A DNA stretch of 64,000 nt, taken from Nematostella vectensis (lineage: Eukaryota > Cnidaria > Anthozoa > Actiniaria > Edwardsiidae). Positions 36,601 to 49,768 of the stretch are shown here, piece after piece (the first letter of the stretch is position 1; every line of letters starts with the position of its first letter). The stretch is from NCBI RefSeq assembly GCF_932526225.1, contig NC_064046.1, positions 9,945,719-10,009,718 of the forward strand. Reading direction: 5' to 3'. Both the position numbers and the translations under genes were made by a program. The notes under the pieces are model-generated. The model ran no database searches. It was not told the origin of the DNA and saw only the letters and a list, made by a program, of their open reading frames with translations.

Positions 36601-39600
36601 AAAACGGTGATAGTTTTCTTGAAAAAGTCACATTTTTTAACATGAAGTACTTGAAGGTCTTCGGTCTTTAGCGATCTTACCAATAAAAGTTTCTGTCATC
36701 CAAGCAATATCTAGCAAGAAAGCACAATTCCCATTGGCTGTTTTCAAGATTTCTTCACTTTCTTTGTTTTCCAGTATTCAATGAGAACAATAAAAAAAAG
36801 TGTTGCTAGCTACGGCATTTTACACCTTATCCTTTTCTCAATTCAAACTCAGAAATTGCCTTGACGTTTGCACGATTTTTTGGGGTCAATCGAGTTTTCT
36901 TTACAATCTATTCCTTATAACGTCTTTCTCCTTCATCAGGAAGAAGAGTAATTTGAAAATTTGCTCAAGGTTTTGTTGTCAGTGAAAGAAAACATTCGAA
37001 TAACGCAGCCTAAACGCTTCGTGTTTCAAATGATCTAAAGCTACGTATAAATAGTTATCGGGAGCACTAAAGGCATTTCAGGTTGGTTTATTTAAAGAAA
37101 GCGAAGCCGAATAGCAAAAAGATAAAAGAAAATGCATCAATTTTGGGTGAGAAGGGTCCTAGGTGCAGAGATTTGTATTTTTCTTATTTCTTGCAATGCA
37201 AGATTGTCATAGACCGATGGCTTCAATTTTAAAAACTAAAACGAATTCTCACCAGTAGGGAGTAACGGTCCCAAAACTGCAGGATATTCTTCATCCATTT
37301 CCTCGATTACCCCCTGACGACATCAGTTTTATACGAAAATTTGCTCATCGTTTCATAGCCAGTGGAAATTTAGTTCTAATTTGTCTTGAGGGGAACCAAA
37401 CGTAAAGGGTTTGATTATTATGGAAGTCTGCTTTAGATATTGACTTTGTAGCGTTGCCTAAACACTAGGATAAATTGTAGAGGGACTTAACTTAAACTTC
37501 GTCACACGTTGTACAAAAAAACTTCGAATTAATTATTAAAAGGTTGTTTTTAACCACGAAACAAAGTCTTAATGACATTATTCTTCCGATTATAGAGAAA
37601 CTGAGAGCAGCATTCATCCCATCGCCGGTAAGTGCGAACGTTAAATGGTAAAATTGAAATTTAGTGTTAAGATTTAAGTTGATGATCACAAATCGAAGCG
37701 AGGCTAGAAACTCAAAATGGGTTAGATCATTTTTGTTTTACTTTAAGGGGTTTGTTTTGTGATTTTTGATCAAACTTAAAATGAGAATGTAGAAATTTAG
37801 TTACAGGAGTTTTGCCGATTTTTATTCTCCTTTTGCACAAAAGGGGATAATTAATATGTAGTAAAATGAAGAAAGTGCTAAAATTTGTAAAACGGTGATA
37901 GTTTTCTTGAAAAAGTCACATTTTTTAACATGAAGTACTTGAAGGTCTTCGGTCTTTAGCGATCTTACCAATAAAAGTTTCTGTCATCCAAGCAATATCT
38001 AGCAAGAAAGCACAAATCCCATTGGCTGTTTTCAAGATTTTTTCACTTTCTTTGTTTTCCAGTATTCAATGAGAACAATAAAAAAAAGTGTTGCTAGCTA
38101 CGGCATTTTACACCTTATCCTTTTCTCAATTCAAACTCAGAAATTGCCTTGACGTTTGCACGACTTTTTGGGGTCAATCGAGTTTTCTTTACAATCTATT
38201 CCTTATAACATCTTTCTCCTTCATCAGGAAGAAGAGTAATTTGAAAATTTGCTCAAGGTTTTGTTGTCAGTGAAAGAAAACATTCGAATAACGCAGCCTA
38301 AACGCTTCGTGTTTCAAATGATCTAAAGCTACGTATAAATAGTTATCGGGAGCACTAAAGGCATTTCAGGTTGGTTTATTTAAAGAAAGCGAAGCCGAAT
38401 AGCAAAAAGAGAAAAGAAAATGCATCAATTTTGGGTGAGAAGGGTCCTAGGTGCGGAGATTTGTATTTTTCTTATTTCTTGCAATGCAAGATTGTCATAG
38501 ACCGATGGCTTCAATTTTAAAAACTAAAACGAATTCTCAGCAGTAGGGAGTAACGGTCCCAAAACTGCAGGATATTCTTCATCCATTCCCTCGATTACCC
38601 CCTGACGACATCAGTTTTATACGAAAATTTGCTCATCGTTTCATAGCCAGTGGAAATTTAGTTCTAATTTGTCTTGAGGGGAACCAAACGTAAAGGGTTT
38701 GATTATTATGGAAGTCTGCTTTAGATATTGACTTTGTAGCGTTGCCTAAACACTAGGATAAATTGTAGAGGGACTTAACTTAAACTTCGTCACACGTTGT
38801 ACAAAAAAACTTCGAATTAATTATTAAAAGGTTGTTTTTAACCACGAAACAAAGTCTTAATGACATTATTCTTCCGATTATAGAGAAACTGAGAGCAGCA
38901 TTCATCCCATCGCCGGTAAGTGCGAACGTTAAATGGTAAAATTGAAATTTAGTGTTAAGATTTAAGTTGATGATCACAAATCGAAGCGAGGCTAGAAACT
39001 CAAAATGGGTTAGATCATTTTTGTTTTACTTTAAGGGGTTTGTTTTGTGATTTTTGATCAAACTTAAAATGAGAATGTAGAAATTTAGTTACAGGAGTTT
39101 TGCCGATTTTTATTCTCCTTTTGCACAAAAGGGGATAATTAATATGTAGTAAAATGAAGAAAGTGCTAAAATTTGTAAAACGGTGATAGTTTTCTTGAAA
39201 AAGTCACATTTTTTAACATGAAGTACTTGAAGGTCTTCGGTCTTTAGCGATCTTACCAATAAAAGTTTCTGTCATCCAAGCAATATCTAGCAAGAAAGCA
39301 CAATTCCCATTGGCTGTTTTCAAGATTTCTTCACTTTCTTTGTTTTCCAGTATTCAATGAGAACAATAAAAAAAGTGTTGCTAGCTACGGCGTTTTACAC
39401 CTTATCCTTTTCTCAATTCAATCTCAGAAATTGCCTTGACGTTTGCACGACTTTTTGGGGTCAATCGAGTTTTCTTTACAATCTATTCCTTATAACATCT
39501 TTCTCCTTCATCAGGAAGAAGAGTAATTTGAAAATTTGCTCAAGGTTTTGTTGTCAGTGAAAGAAAACATTCGAATAACGCAGCCTAAACGCTTCGTGTT

Positions 39601-40069
39601 TCAAATGATCTAAAGCTACGTATAAATAGTTATCGGGAGCACTAAAGGCATTTCAGGTTGGTTTATTTAAAGAAAGCGAAGCCGAATAGCAAAAAGAGAA
39701 AAGAAAATGCATCAATTTTGGGTGAGAAGGGTCCTAGGTGCAGAGATTTGTATTTTTCTTATTTCTTGCAATGCAAGATTGTCATAGACCGATGGCTTCA
39801 ATTTTAAAAACTAAAACGAATTCTCAGCAGTAGGGAGTAACGGTCCCAAAACTGCAGGATATTCTTCATCCATTCCCTCGATTACCCCCTGACGACATCA
39901 GTTTTATACGAAAATTTGCTCATCGTTCCATAGCCAGTGGAAATTTAGTTCTAATTTGTCTTGAGGGGAACCAAACGTAAAGGGTTTGATTATTATGGAA
40001 GTCTGCTATAGATATTGACTTTGTAGCGTTGCCTAAACACTAGGATAAATTGTAGAGGGACTTAACTTA

Positions 40070-40603
40070 AACTTCGTCACAAGTTGTACAAAAAAACTTC
40101 GAATAAATTATTAAAAGGTTGTTTTTAACCACGAAACAAAGTCTTAATGACATTATTCTTTCAATTATAGAGAAACTGAGAGCAGCATTCATCCCATTGC
40201 CGGTAAGTGCGAACGTTAAATGGTAAAATTGAAATTTAGTGTTAAGATTTAAGTTGATGATCACAAATCGAAGCGAGGCTAGAAACTCAAAATGGGTTGA
40301 GATCATTTTTGTTTTACTTTAAGGGGTTTGTTTTGTGATTTTTGATCAAACTTAAAATGAGAATGTAGAAATTTAATTACAGGAGTTTTGCCGATTTTTA
40401 TTCTCCTTTTGCACAAAAGGGGATAATTAATATGTAGTAAAATGAAAATTTGCTCATCGTTCCATAGCCAGTGGAAATTTAGTTCTAATTTGTCTTGAGG
40501 GGAACCAAACGTAAAGGGTTTGATTATTATGGAAGTCTGCTATAGATATTGACTTTGTAGCGTTGCCTAAACACTAGGATTAATTGTAGAGGGACTTAAC
40601 TTA
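40070..40603. repeat. Single deletion unit
   Basis: Same junction near 40445. It is followed by a full unit carrying AGGATTAATTG and GGGGTTCGTTTTG, marks found again in the unit after the deletion unit at 41892. Confidence 0.95.
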
Positions 40604-41891
40604 AACTTCGTCACACGTTGTACAAAAAAACTTCGAATTAATTATTAAAAGGTTGTTTTTAACCACGAAACAAAGTCTTAATGACATTATTCTTCCGATT
40701 ATAGAGAAACTGAGAGCAGCATTCATCCCATCGCCGGTAAGTGCGAACGTTAAATGGTAAAATTGAAATTTAGTGTTAAGATTTAAGTTGATGATCACAA
40801 ATCGAAGCGAGGCTAGAAACTCAAAATGGGTTAGATCATTTTTGTTTTACTTTAAGGGGTTCGTTTTGTGATTTTTGATCAAACTTAAAATGAGAATGTA
40901 GAAATTTAGTTACAGGAGTTTTGCCGATTTTTATTCTCCTTTTGCACAAAAGGGGATAATTAATATGTAGTAAAATGAAGAAAGTGCTAAAATTTGTAAA
41001 ACGGTGATAGTTTTCTTGAAAAAGTCACATTTTTTAACATGAAGTACTTGAAGGTCTTCGGTCTTTAGCGATCTTACCAATAAAAGTTTCTGTCATCCAA
41101 GCAATATCTAGCAAGAAAGCACAATTCCCATTGGCTGTTTTCAAGATTTCTTCACTTTCTTTGTTTTCCAGTATTCAATGAGAACAATAAAAAAAAGTGT
41201 TGCTAGCTACGGCATTTTACACCTTATCCTTTTCTCAATTCAAACTCAGAAATTGCCTTGACGTTTGCACGACTTTTTGGGGTCAATCGAGTTTTCTTTA
41301 CAATCTATTCCTTATAACATCTTTCTCCTTCATCAGGAAGAAGAGTAATTTGAAAATTTGCTCAAGGTTTTGTTGTCAGTGAAAGAAAACATTCGAATAA
41401 CGCAGCCTAAACGCTTCGTGTTTCAAATGATCTAAAGCTACGTATAAATAGTTATCGGGAGCACTAAAGGCATTTCAGGTTGGTTTATTTAAAGAAAGCG
41501 AAGCCGAATAGCAAAAAGAGAAAAGAAAATGCATCAATTTTGGGTGAGAAGGGTCCTAGGTGCAGAGATTTGTATTTTTCTTATTTCTTGCAATGCAAGA
41601 TTGTCATAGACCGATGGCTTCAATTTTAAAAACTAAAACGAATTCTCAGCAGTAGGGAGTAACGGTCCCAAAACTGCAGGATATTCTTCATCCATTCCCT
41701 CGATTACCCCCTGACGACATCAGTTTTATACGAAAATTTGCTCATCGTTCCATAGCCAGTGGAAATTTAGTTCTAATTTGTCTTGAGGGGAACCAAACGT
41801 AAAGGGTTTGATTATTATGGAAGTCTGCTATAGATATTGACTTTGTAGCGTTGCCTAAACACTAGGATAAATTGTAGAGGGACTTAACTAA

Positions 41892-42426
41892 AACTTCGTC
41901 ACACGTTGTACAAAAAAAACTTCGAATAAATTATTAAAAGGTTGTTTTTAACCACGAAACAAAGTCTTAATGACATTATTCTTCCAATTATAGAGAAACT
42001 GAGAGCAGCATTCATCCCATTGCCGGTAAGTGCGAACGTTAAATGGTAAAATTGGAATTTAGTGTTAAGATTTAAGTTGATGATCACAAATCGAAGCGAG
42101 GCTAGAAACTCAAAATGGGTTGAGATCATTTTTGTTTTACTTTAAGGGGTTTGTTTTGTGATTTTTGATCAAACTTAAAATGAGAATGTAGAAATTTAGT
42201 TACAGGAGTTTTGCCGATTTTTATTCTCCTTTTGCACAAAAGGGGATAATTAATATGTAGTAAAATGAAAATTTGCTCATCGTTCCATAGCCAGTGGAAA
42301 TTTAGTTCTAATTTGTCTTGAGGGGAACCAAACGTAAAGGGTTTGATTATTATGGAAGTCTGCTATAGATATTGACTTTGTAACGTTGCCTAAACACTAG
42401 GATTAATTGTAGAGGGACTTAACTTA
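41892..42426. repeat. Single deletion unit
   Basis: Same junction near 42269. The following unit at 42427 shares AGGATTAATTG and GGGGTTCGTTTTG with the unit at 40604, an offset of 1823 bp (one full plus one short unit). Confidence 0.95.
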
Positions 42427-45400
42427 AACTTCGTCACACGTTGTACAAAAAAACTTCGAATTAATTATTAAAAGGTTGTTTTTAACCACGAAACAAAGTC
42501 TTAATGACATTATTCTTCCGATTATAGAGAAACTGAGAGCAGCATTCATCCCATCGCCGGTAAGTGCGAACGTTAAATGGTAAAATTGAAATTTAGTGTT
42601 AAGATTTAAGTTGATGATCACAAATCGAAGCGAGGCTAGAAACTCAAAATGGGTTAGATCATTTTTGTTTTACTTTAAGGGGTTCGTTTTGTGATTTTTG
42701 ATCAAACTTAAAATGAGAATGTAGAAATTTAGTTACAGGAGTTTTGCCGATTTTTATTCTCCTTTTGCACAAAAGGGGATAATTAATATGTAGTAAAATG
42801 AAGAAAGTGCTAAAATTTGTAAAACGGTGATAGTTTTCTTGAAAAAGTCACATTTTTTAACATGAAGTACTTGAAGGTCTTCGGTCTTTAGCGATCTTAC
42901 CAATAAAAGTTTCTGTCATCCAAGCAATATCTAGCAAGAAAGCACAATTCCCATTGGCTGTTTTCAAGATTTCTTCACTTTCTTTGTTTTCCAGTATTCA
43001 ATGAGAACAATAAAAAAAAGTGTTGCTAGCTACGGCATTTTACACCTTATCCTTTTCTCAATTCAAACTCAGAAATTGCCTTGACGTTTGCACGATTTTT
43101 TGGGGTCAATCGAGTTTTCTTTACAATCTATTCCTTATAACGTCTTTCTCCTTCATCAGGAAGAAGAGTAATTTGAAAATTTGCTCAAGGTTTTGTTGTC
43201 AGTGAAAGAAAACATTCGAATAACGCAGCCTAAACGCTTCGTGTTTCAAATGATCTAAAGCTACGTATAAATAGTTATCGGGAGCACTAAAGGCATTTCA
43301 GGTTGGTTTATTTAAAGAAAGCGAAGCCGAATAGCAAAAAGATAAAAGAAAATGCATCAATTTTGGGTGAGAAGGGTCCTAGGTGCAGAGATTTGTATTT
43401 TTCTTATTTCTTGCAATGCAAGATTGTCATAGACCGATGGCTTCAATTTTAAAAACTAAAACGAATTCTCAGCAGTAGGGAGTAACGGTCCCAAAACTGC
43501 AGGATATTCTTCATCCATTCCCTCGATTACCCCCTGACGACATCAGTTTTATACGACAATTTGCTCATCGTTTCATAGCCAGTGGAAATTTAGTTCTAAT
43601 TTGTCTTGAGGGGAACCAAACGTAAAGGGTTTGATTATTATGGAAGTCTGCTTTAGATATTGACTTTGTAGCGTTGCCTAAACACTAGGATAAATTGTAG
43701 AGGGACTTAACTTAAACTTCGTCACACGTTGTACAAAAAAACTTCGAATTAATTATTAAAAGGTTGTTTTTAACCACGAAACAAAGTCTTAATGACATTA
43801 TTCTTCCGATTATAGAGAAACTGAGAGCAGCATTCATCCCATCGCCGGTAAGTGCGAACGTTAAATGGTAAAATTGAAATTTAGTGTTAAGATTTAAGTT
43901 GATGATCACAAATCGAAGCGAGGCTAGAAACTCAAAATGGGTTAGATCATTTTTGTTTTACTTTAAGGGGTTTGTTTTGTGATTTTTGATCAAACTTAAA
44001 ATGAGAATGTAGAAATTTAGTTACAGGAGTTTTGCCGATTTTTATTCTCCTTTTGCACAAAAGGGGATAATTAATATGTAGTAAAATGAAGAAAGTGCTA
44101 AAATTTGTAAAACGGTGATAGTTTTCTTGAAAAAGTCACATTTTTTAACATGAAGTACTTGAAGGTCTTCGGTCTTTAGCGATCTTACCAATAAAAGTTT
44201 CTGTCATCCAAGCAATATCTAGCAAGAAAGCACAATTCCCATTGGCTGTTTTCAAGATTTCTTCACTTTCTTTGTTTTCCAGTATTCAATGAGAACAATA
44301 AAAAAAAGTGTTGCTAGCTACGGCATTTTACACCTTATCCTTTTCTCAATTCAATCTCAGAAATTGCCTTGACGTTTGCACGACTTTTTGGGGTCAATCG
44401 AGTTTTCTTTACAATCTATTCCTTATAACATCTTTCTCCTTCATCAGGAAGAAGAGTAATTTGAAAATTTGCTCAAGGTTTTGTTGTCAGTGAAAGAAAA
44501 CATTCGAATAACGCAGCCTAAACGCTTCGTGTTTCAAATGATCTAAAGCTACGTATAAATAGTTATCGGGAGCACTAAAGGCATTTCAGGTTGGTTTATT
44601 TAAAGAAAGCGAAGCCGAATAGCAAAAAGATAAAAGAAAATGCATCAATTTTGGGTGAGAAGGGTCCTAGGTGCAGAGATTTGTATTTTTCTTATTTCTT
44701 GCAATGCAAGATTGTCATAGACCGATGGCTTCAATTTTAAAAACTAAAACGAATTCTCAGCAGTAGGGAGTAACGGTCCCAAAACTGCAGGATATTCTTC
44801 ATCCATTCCCTCGATTACCCCCTGACGACATCAGTTTTATACGAAAATTTGCTCATCGTTCCATAGCCAGTGGAAATTTAGTTCTAATTTGTCTTGAGGG
44901 GAACCAAACGTAAAGGGTTTGATTATTATGGAAGTCTGCTATAGATATTGACTTTGTAGCGTTGCCTAAACACTAGGATAAATTGTAGAGGGACTTAACT
45001 TAAACTTCGTCACACGTTGTACAAAAAAAACTTCGAATAAATTATTAAAAGGTTGTTTTTAACCACGAAACAAAGTCTTAATGACATTATTCTTTCGATT
45101 ATAGAGAAACTGAGAGCAGCATTCATCCCATTGCCGGTAAGTGCGAACGTTAAATGGTAAAATTGAAATTTAGTGTTATGATTTAAGTTGATGATCACAA
45201 ATCGAAGCGAGGCTAGAAACTCAAAATGGGTTGAGATCATTTTTGTTTTACTTTAAGGGGTTTGTTTTGTGATTTTTGATCAAACTTAAAATGAGAATGT
45301 AGAAATTTAGTTACAGGGGTTTTGCCGATTTTTATTCTCCTTTTGCACAAAAGGGGATAATTAATATGTAGTAAAATGAAGAAAGTGCTTTGTAAAACGG

Positions 45401-46212
45401 TGATAGTTTTCTTGAAAAAGTCACATTTTTTAACATGAAGTACTTGAAGGTCTTCGGTCTTTGGCGATCTTACCAATAAAAGTTTCTGTCATCCAAGCAA
45501 TATCTAGCAAGAAAGCACAATTTCCATTGGCTGTTTTCAAGATTTCTTCACTTTCTTTGTTTTCCAGTATTCAATGAGAACAATAAAAAAAAGTGTTGCT
45601 AACTACGGCATTTTACACCTTATCCTTTTCTCAATTCAAACTCAGAAATTGCCTTGACGTTTGCACGACTTTTTGGGGTCAATCGAGTTTTCTTTACAAT
45701 CTATTCCTTATAACATCTTTCTCCTTCATCAGGAAGAAGAGTAATTTGAAAATTTGCTCAAGGTTTTGTTGTCAGTGAAAGAAAACATTCGGATAACGCA
45801 GCCTAAACGCTTCGTGTTTCAAATGATCTAAAGCTACGTATAAATAGTTATCGGGAGCACTAAAGGCATTTCAGGTTGGTTTATTTAAAGAAAGCGAAGC
45901 CGAATAGCAAAAAGAGAAAAGAAAATGCATCAATTTTGGGTGAGAAGGGTCCTAGATGCAGAGATTTGTATTTTTCTTATTTCTTGCAATGCAAGATTGT
46001 CATAGACCGATGGCTTCAATTTTGAAAACTAAAACGAATTCTCAGCGGTAGGGAGTAACGGTCCCAAAACTGCAGGATATTCTTCATCCATTCCCTCGAT
46101 TACCCCCTGGCAACATCAGTTTTATACGAAAATTTGCTCATCGTTTCATAGCCAGTAAAAATTTTGTTCTAATTTGTCTTGAGGGGAACCAAACGTAAAG
46201 GGTTTGATTAAT

Positions 46213-46439
46213 ATATAGATGTAGGCACTGCCTAAAAGCGGAGCCAGCATTGAACACCTTCTGTGTTGACTGATTGAGGTATTTTGGGGGGATCTAGGAT
46301 CCTGCTCTTTACTGAGATTTATTTATTGTACCAACCAAATGGATACAGGCCTTATTCAATAATTTAAATTATGCAGTACATCAAAGTTAACAAACACAAT
46401 TCCTAGTGTGAATATTGCTGTCAAAGTTGTGAAGAGTCT
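46213..46439. other. Flank of the satellite array, nothing recognised
   Basis: The satellite stops abruptly and is followed by unique AT-rich sequence. No target duplication or terminal repeat marks the border. Confidence 0.4.
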
Positions 46440-47730
46440 AATGGTAAATTCTTATGTCCCATCATAGAAGTTTATAAATATATTTTTTTAATCAAAACAA
46501 TACTCCGACAAGCTTTGCCCTTGTGCAGAATAGGTCATGGATGTAACAGCATTCCACAGATTTGAAATAATATATTTAGACTGTTTAGATGCCATACTGT
46601 AATTTTTATGTATTGATTTAGTGGCGATTCTCTCCTTCATTGGACTGAATATTCAGAAAAATGTCTGGAAATTAAAATCCAAAAATATATCTTCTTTCAT
46701 GCATTATATATTGGTGCACCCACCATTTACCATATAGTGGCCTTGTTGTTGGTGGCCTACTGGTGGCCTAAAATGAATGCAATGAAGAAAAAACAAATTG
46801 ATTTTGGAAGCAAATCCTAAAAAAAACATCTAAGGCATCACTGACAGTGCTAAAATGCTAACTTCTAATTTCAAACCAAACTCTTTCATTGATTTATGTT
46901 TGGGGTAGAGAGGAAGGAAAGAATATCAATTGACTAAAAAATAGTCGACGGGGGAGGAGATATAAAGGAATTGACTCAACTTGAAAGGTTTGTTGAAAAA
47001 AATATAACAGTAATGAAAATAATTTGATTGAGCATTTCTTGACATTTCCCCTTTCCCTTTATCTTAACCCTTTCATCACCACAGGCCTCTAAAGAGGCCA
47101 TGTCTATGCTATCCAAGCTATGTGAACAGAATTCTATTATTGAAAAAGAACAAGGTTGTTGCTAGTGTTATAAAGTTTAAGTATCTTGCCCTAAAAACCC
47201 CTTCCCTTAATAAAAGTTTTGTCCTTGCGAAGAACAAGTAATGGATGAAACAGGATTTCAAAGATAGAATATAGTGTCAGACACAATTTTAGATAAGATG
47301 CAATACTGAAGTTTTAATGTACCATTTTAAGTGGTGATTTTCCATCCCCATGGGAATTAATATCTACAAATATACATCCAGTAATGCATTATATTTTGGT
47401 GTTTTTAGAAACCCTGGATCCAACAATTCCAATGAAATAAATCTAAACCTTTAAAATAAATGTAATGGGAAAGGAAATGAAATCCTAAAAAGAAGATATA
47501 AGTGAAAGTACTAAATGAAAATTTCTAATTTATAAATCAAATCTGTTTATTAATATATTTTTGGTGTAGAGGGGAAATAGCAAAGAGCATCAATTGCATA
47601 AAAATAGTCAACATGGAGAAGGAAAGGAAGAAATATGACTCTTCTTTAAATGTTTGAAAAGAAAATATAATAATATATATATAATAGTATTGACTGTTTT
47701 TGACTCTTAACTTGGAAACAGGCTTTTATT
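46440..47730. repeat. Old diverged tandem duplication, about 0.7-kb unit
   Basis: Ordered matches link 46490-47000 with 47215-47640. Examples are CAATACT..., TTTT(a)TGTA..., AAATCTAA/AAATCCAAAAATATA followed by ATGCATTATAT-TTGGTG, then AATCCTAAAAA and CTTCTAATTT..AAACC, then TAGAG(a)GG and AAAAATAGTC(g/a)AC. The copies have many substitutions and small gaps, so the duplication is old. No coding content is seen. Confidence 0.65.
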
Positions 47731-48640
47731 AAAGTCTAATCCCCCTCCCTTTCCTGGGACCATGTGTGTGGGGGTATCAAATGACTAGTGAATAAGAACT
47801 CCCTACTGTCTTTCAGACATGTCTTCCAAGACATGGTTTTCAATTCTCATGTCTTCCAGTCTTTAGCATTCATCTTGGCCCTCAGGTAGTCCCTGGTTCA
47901 AAAATGAGTATCATTTCTTTCAAAACAATCTTTTCATCAAGACATTTATAATCTGACTAATTTCCACAAATATTTGAAAAAAAAAATAAACACATGAGAT
48001 GTAAGATGCAGACAATAACAATACATATTGTCAACAGGGGTTGAATTTTGTTTTGTTTTTATCCTCGGTAAGGAAAATTTCTCTTGTAAGTTGAAAAAGT
48101 TGCTGTATCTTCTAAGGATATGTATCTTCTTAGGACTAAGAGCACAGGATATAAAGACAAGAACGGTCTTCTTTACCAGTATATGACAAATGCAACACGA
48201 TATTGGTTAGCCTTTATGAAATATTTCAACAGAATCAAGAATAAAGATAGAACAAAGAATGTCATAACAAAAGGTGTTATGCTCATTCTCAAAGCAAACA
48301 AAAAGAACAACAAAAAGCCCAATAACTGTCATATCCTCAATAGACAAAAGAAATCGTCGTCTGAAACTCACCTTGAATTTTGTCGCTTTCTTGTGGTTTT
48401 GTTCGCTTTTTAATGTGAACTATTACTTACTTAAATTTACTAGCAAAAACCAGACATATTCTTACATAAATCTTGGCGTGAATGAATGTTAGTAGATCTC
48501 CTCTAGTTGACTTTATCCTTTTAAGGATAAAAGTCACAAAATTTGAGGCAAAAAGAAATAATCAACGCATGACAAGAACTTTTCCCTTGCTCTGTGCTTG
48601 TATTTAGCCGCCATTACGGGGCCGAGTGAGGCCTGGGAGT
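47731..48640. other. Unassigned stretch
   Basis: AT-rich sequence. The open frame 48120-48413 is Lys/Asn-rich with no recognised domain and no splice or repeat context, and is probably chance. Confidence 0.4.
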
Positions 48641-49043
<403 letters not shown>

Positions 49044-49124
49044 CGAGTGACACCACAGGGTACCTGCGCAATGACCACAAAACCAAGACGCATAGTTATA
49101 CCATATTTCTATACGCTACAAAGT

Positions 49125-49764
49125 CAATATCTATAGCCGACTTTGATTTTATTACATATGAATTGTGGTCCGCTATCTGCTTAAATAGTGCGAGGAATCC
49201 CGTGCCTTGCAAAGAATGATTTCATGTGGTTGACAACTGCGGTTGTTTTTGTTTTACCACTCAGCAGTGCTGCTTCAGGATAGTTTGACATATAGTCTAT
49301 CACAAGTAATAGTCCTTACCGTCAAGTTGGAAGAGGTCAGCACCTACATTCATCCATGGCTCATTGGGTACCTCATGTGGCTCAAGAGGTTATTTCTGTT
49401 GTTGGTGTCTGTATTTCTGACAAACTCCACACTTGCTTACCAGATTCTCTATATCTTTATTCATGTTTGGCCAGTAAAGAAGTTTTCGAGCCCTTCGTCT
49501 GCATTTCTCAATGCCCATGTGGCCTTCGTGGACAATGCTTAACATGTCTTGTCTTAGAGCTGTGGGAATAACAATCCGTATTACCTTTAGTATCACACCA
49601 TCAACTACAGTTAACTTACCACGGAAGTGATAGTATGGCTTGGGAAATGGCCCTTGTTCCCAACCACAGTTCAAATGCTTGATTACATCTTGTAGTTCTC
49701 TGTCTGCTGCAGTTGCATCGGCTTTCCATCTGTTCTCTCTCACTGGAAGAGAAGCTTTGATCAT
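49125..49764 (-). pseudogene. Ty3/Gypsy integrase, N-terminal and partial catalytic core
   Basis: The zinc-binding domain is visible as HEGHMGIEKCRRRARKLLYW then CGVCQKY (HH..CC). The core follows with the first catalytic Asp in VGADLFQLDGKDY and the second in ADSGPQF. A frameshift lies just after GKDYY, and a TAA stands just before ADSGPQF. The third catalytic residue (Glu) is beyond the truncation. The enzyme would insert element DNA into the genome. Confidence 0.85.
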
Positions 49765-49768
49765 ATTT

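Larger units (their letters stand above)
16695..46212. repeat. 29.5-kb satellite array, 1288-bp unit with 534-bp deletion variants
   Basis: Anchoring on AACTTCGTCACA, copies start at 17021, 18305, 19594, 20883, 22171, 23459, 23993, 24527, 25058, 26347, 27635, 28923, 30211, 30745, 31276, 32565, 33099, 33630, 34919, 36207, 37495, 38783, 40070, 40604, 41892, 42427, 43715 and 45003. That gives 18 intervals of about 1288 and 9 of about 531-535. Outer units are more diverged. The left partial unit (16695-17020) differs most, and the right end breaks off after AAAGGGTTTGATTA at 46212. Two main subtypes differ at linked sites: CACACGTTG/ATCGCCGG/GGGTTAGATC and CACAAGTTG/ATTGCCGG/GGGTTGAGATC. The unit is AT-rich and has no convincing gene. 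Confidence 0.97.

Noticed and set aside
17018..45778. Repeated 61-79 residue open frames on both strands of the satellite
   Set aside because: They recur only because the units are nearly identical. Frames are lost with single-base variants, there is no domain, and differences between units show no codon pattern.
16695..46212. CRISPR-like array
   Set aside because: Repeats are 534-1288 bp with no short-repeat/unique-spacer structure, and the window is eukaryotic.
16695..46212. Calling the array a centromere
   Set aside because: Nothing in sequence alone shows centromere function; long-unit satellites also occur in pericentromeric and interstitial sites.
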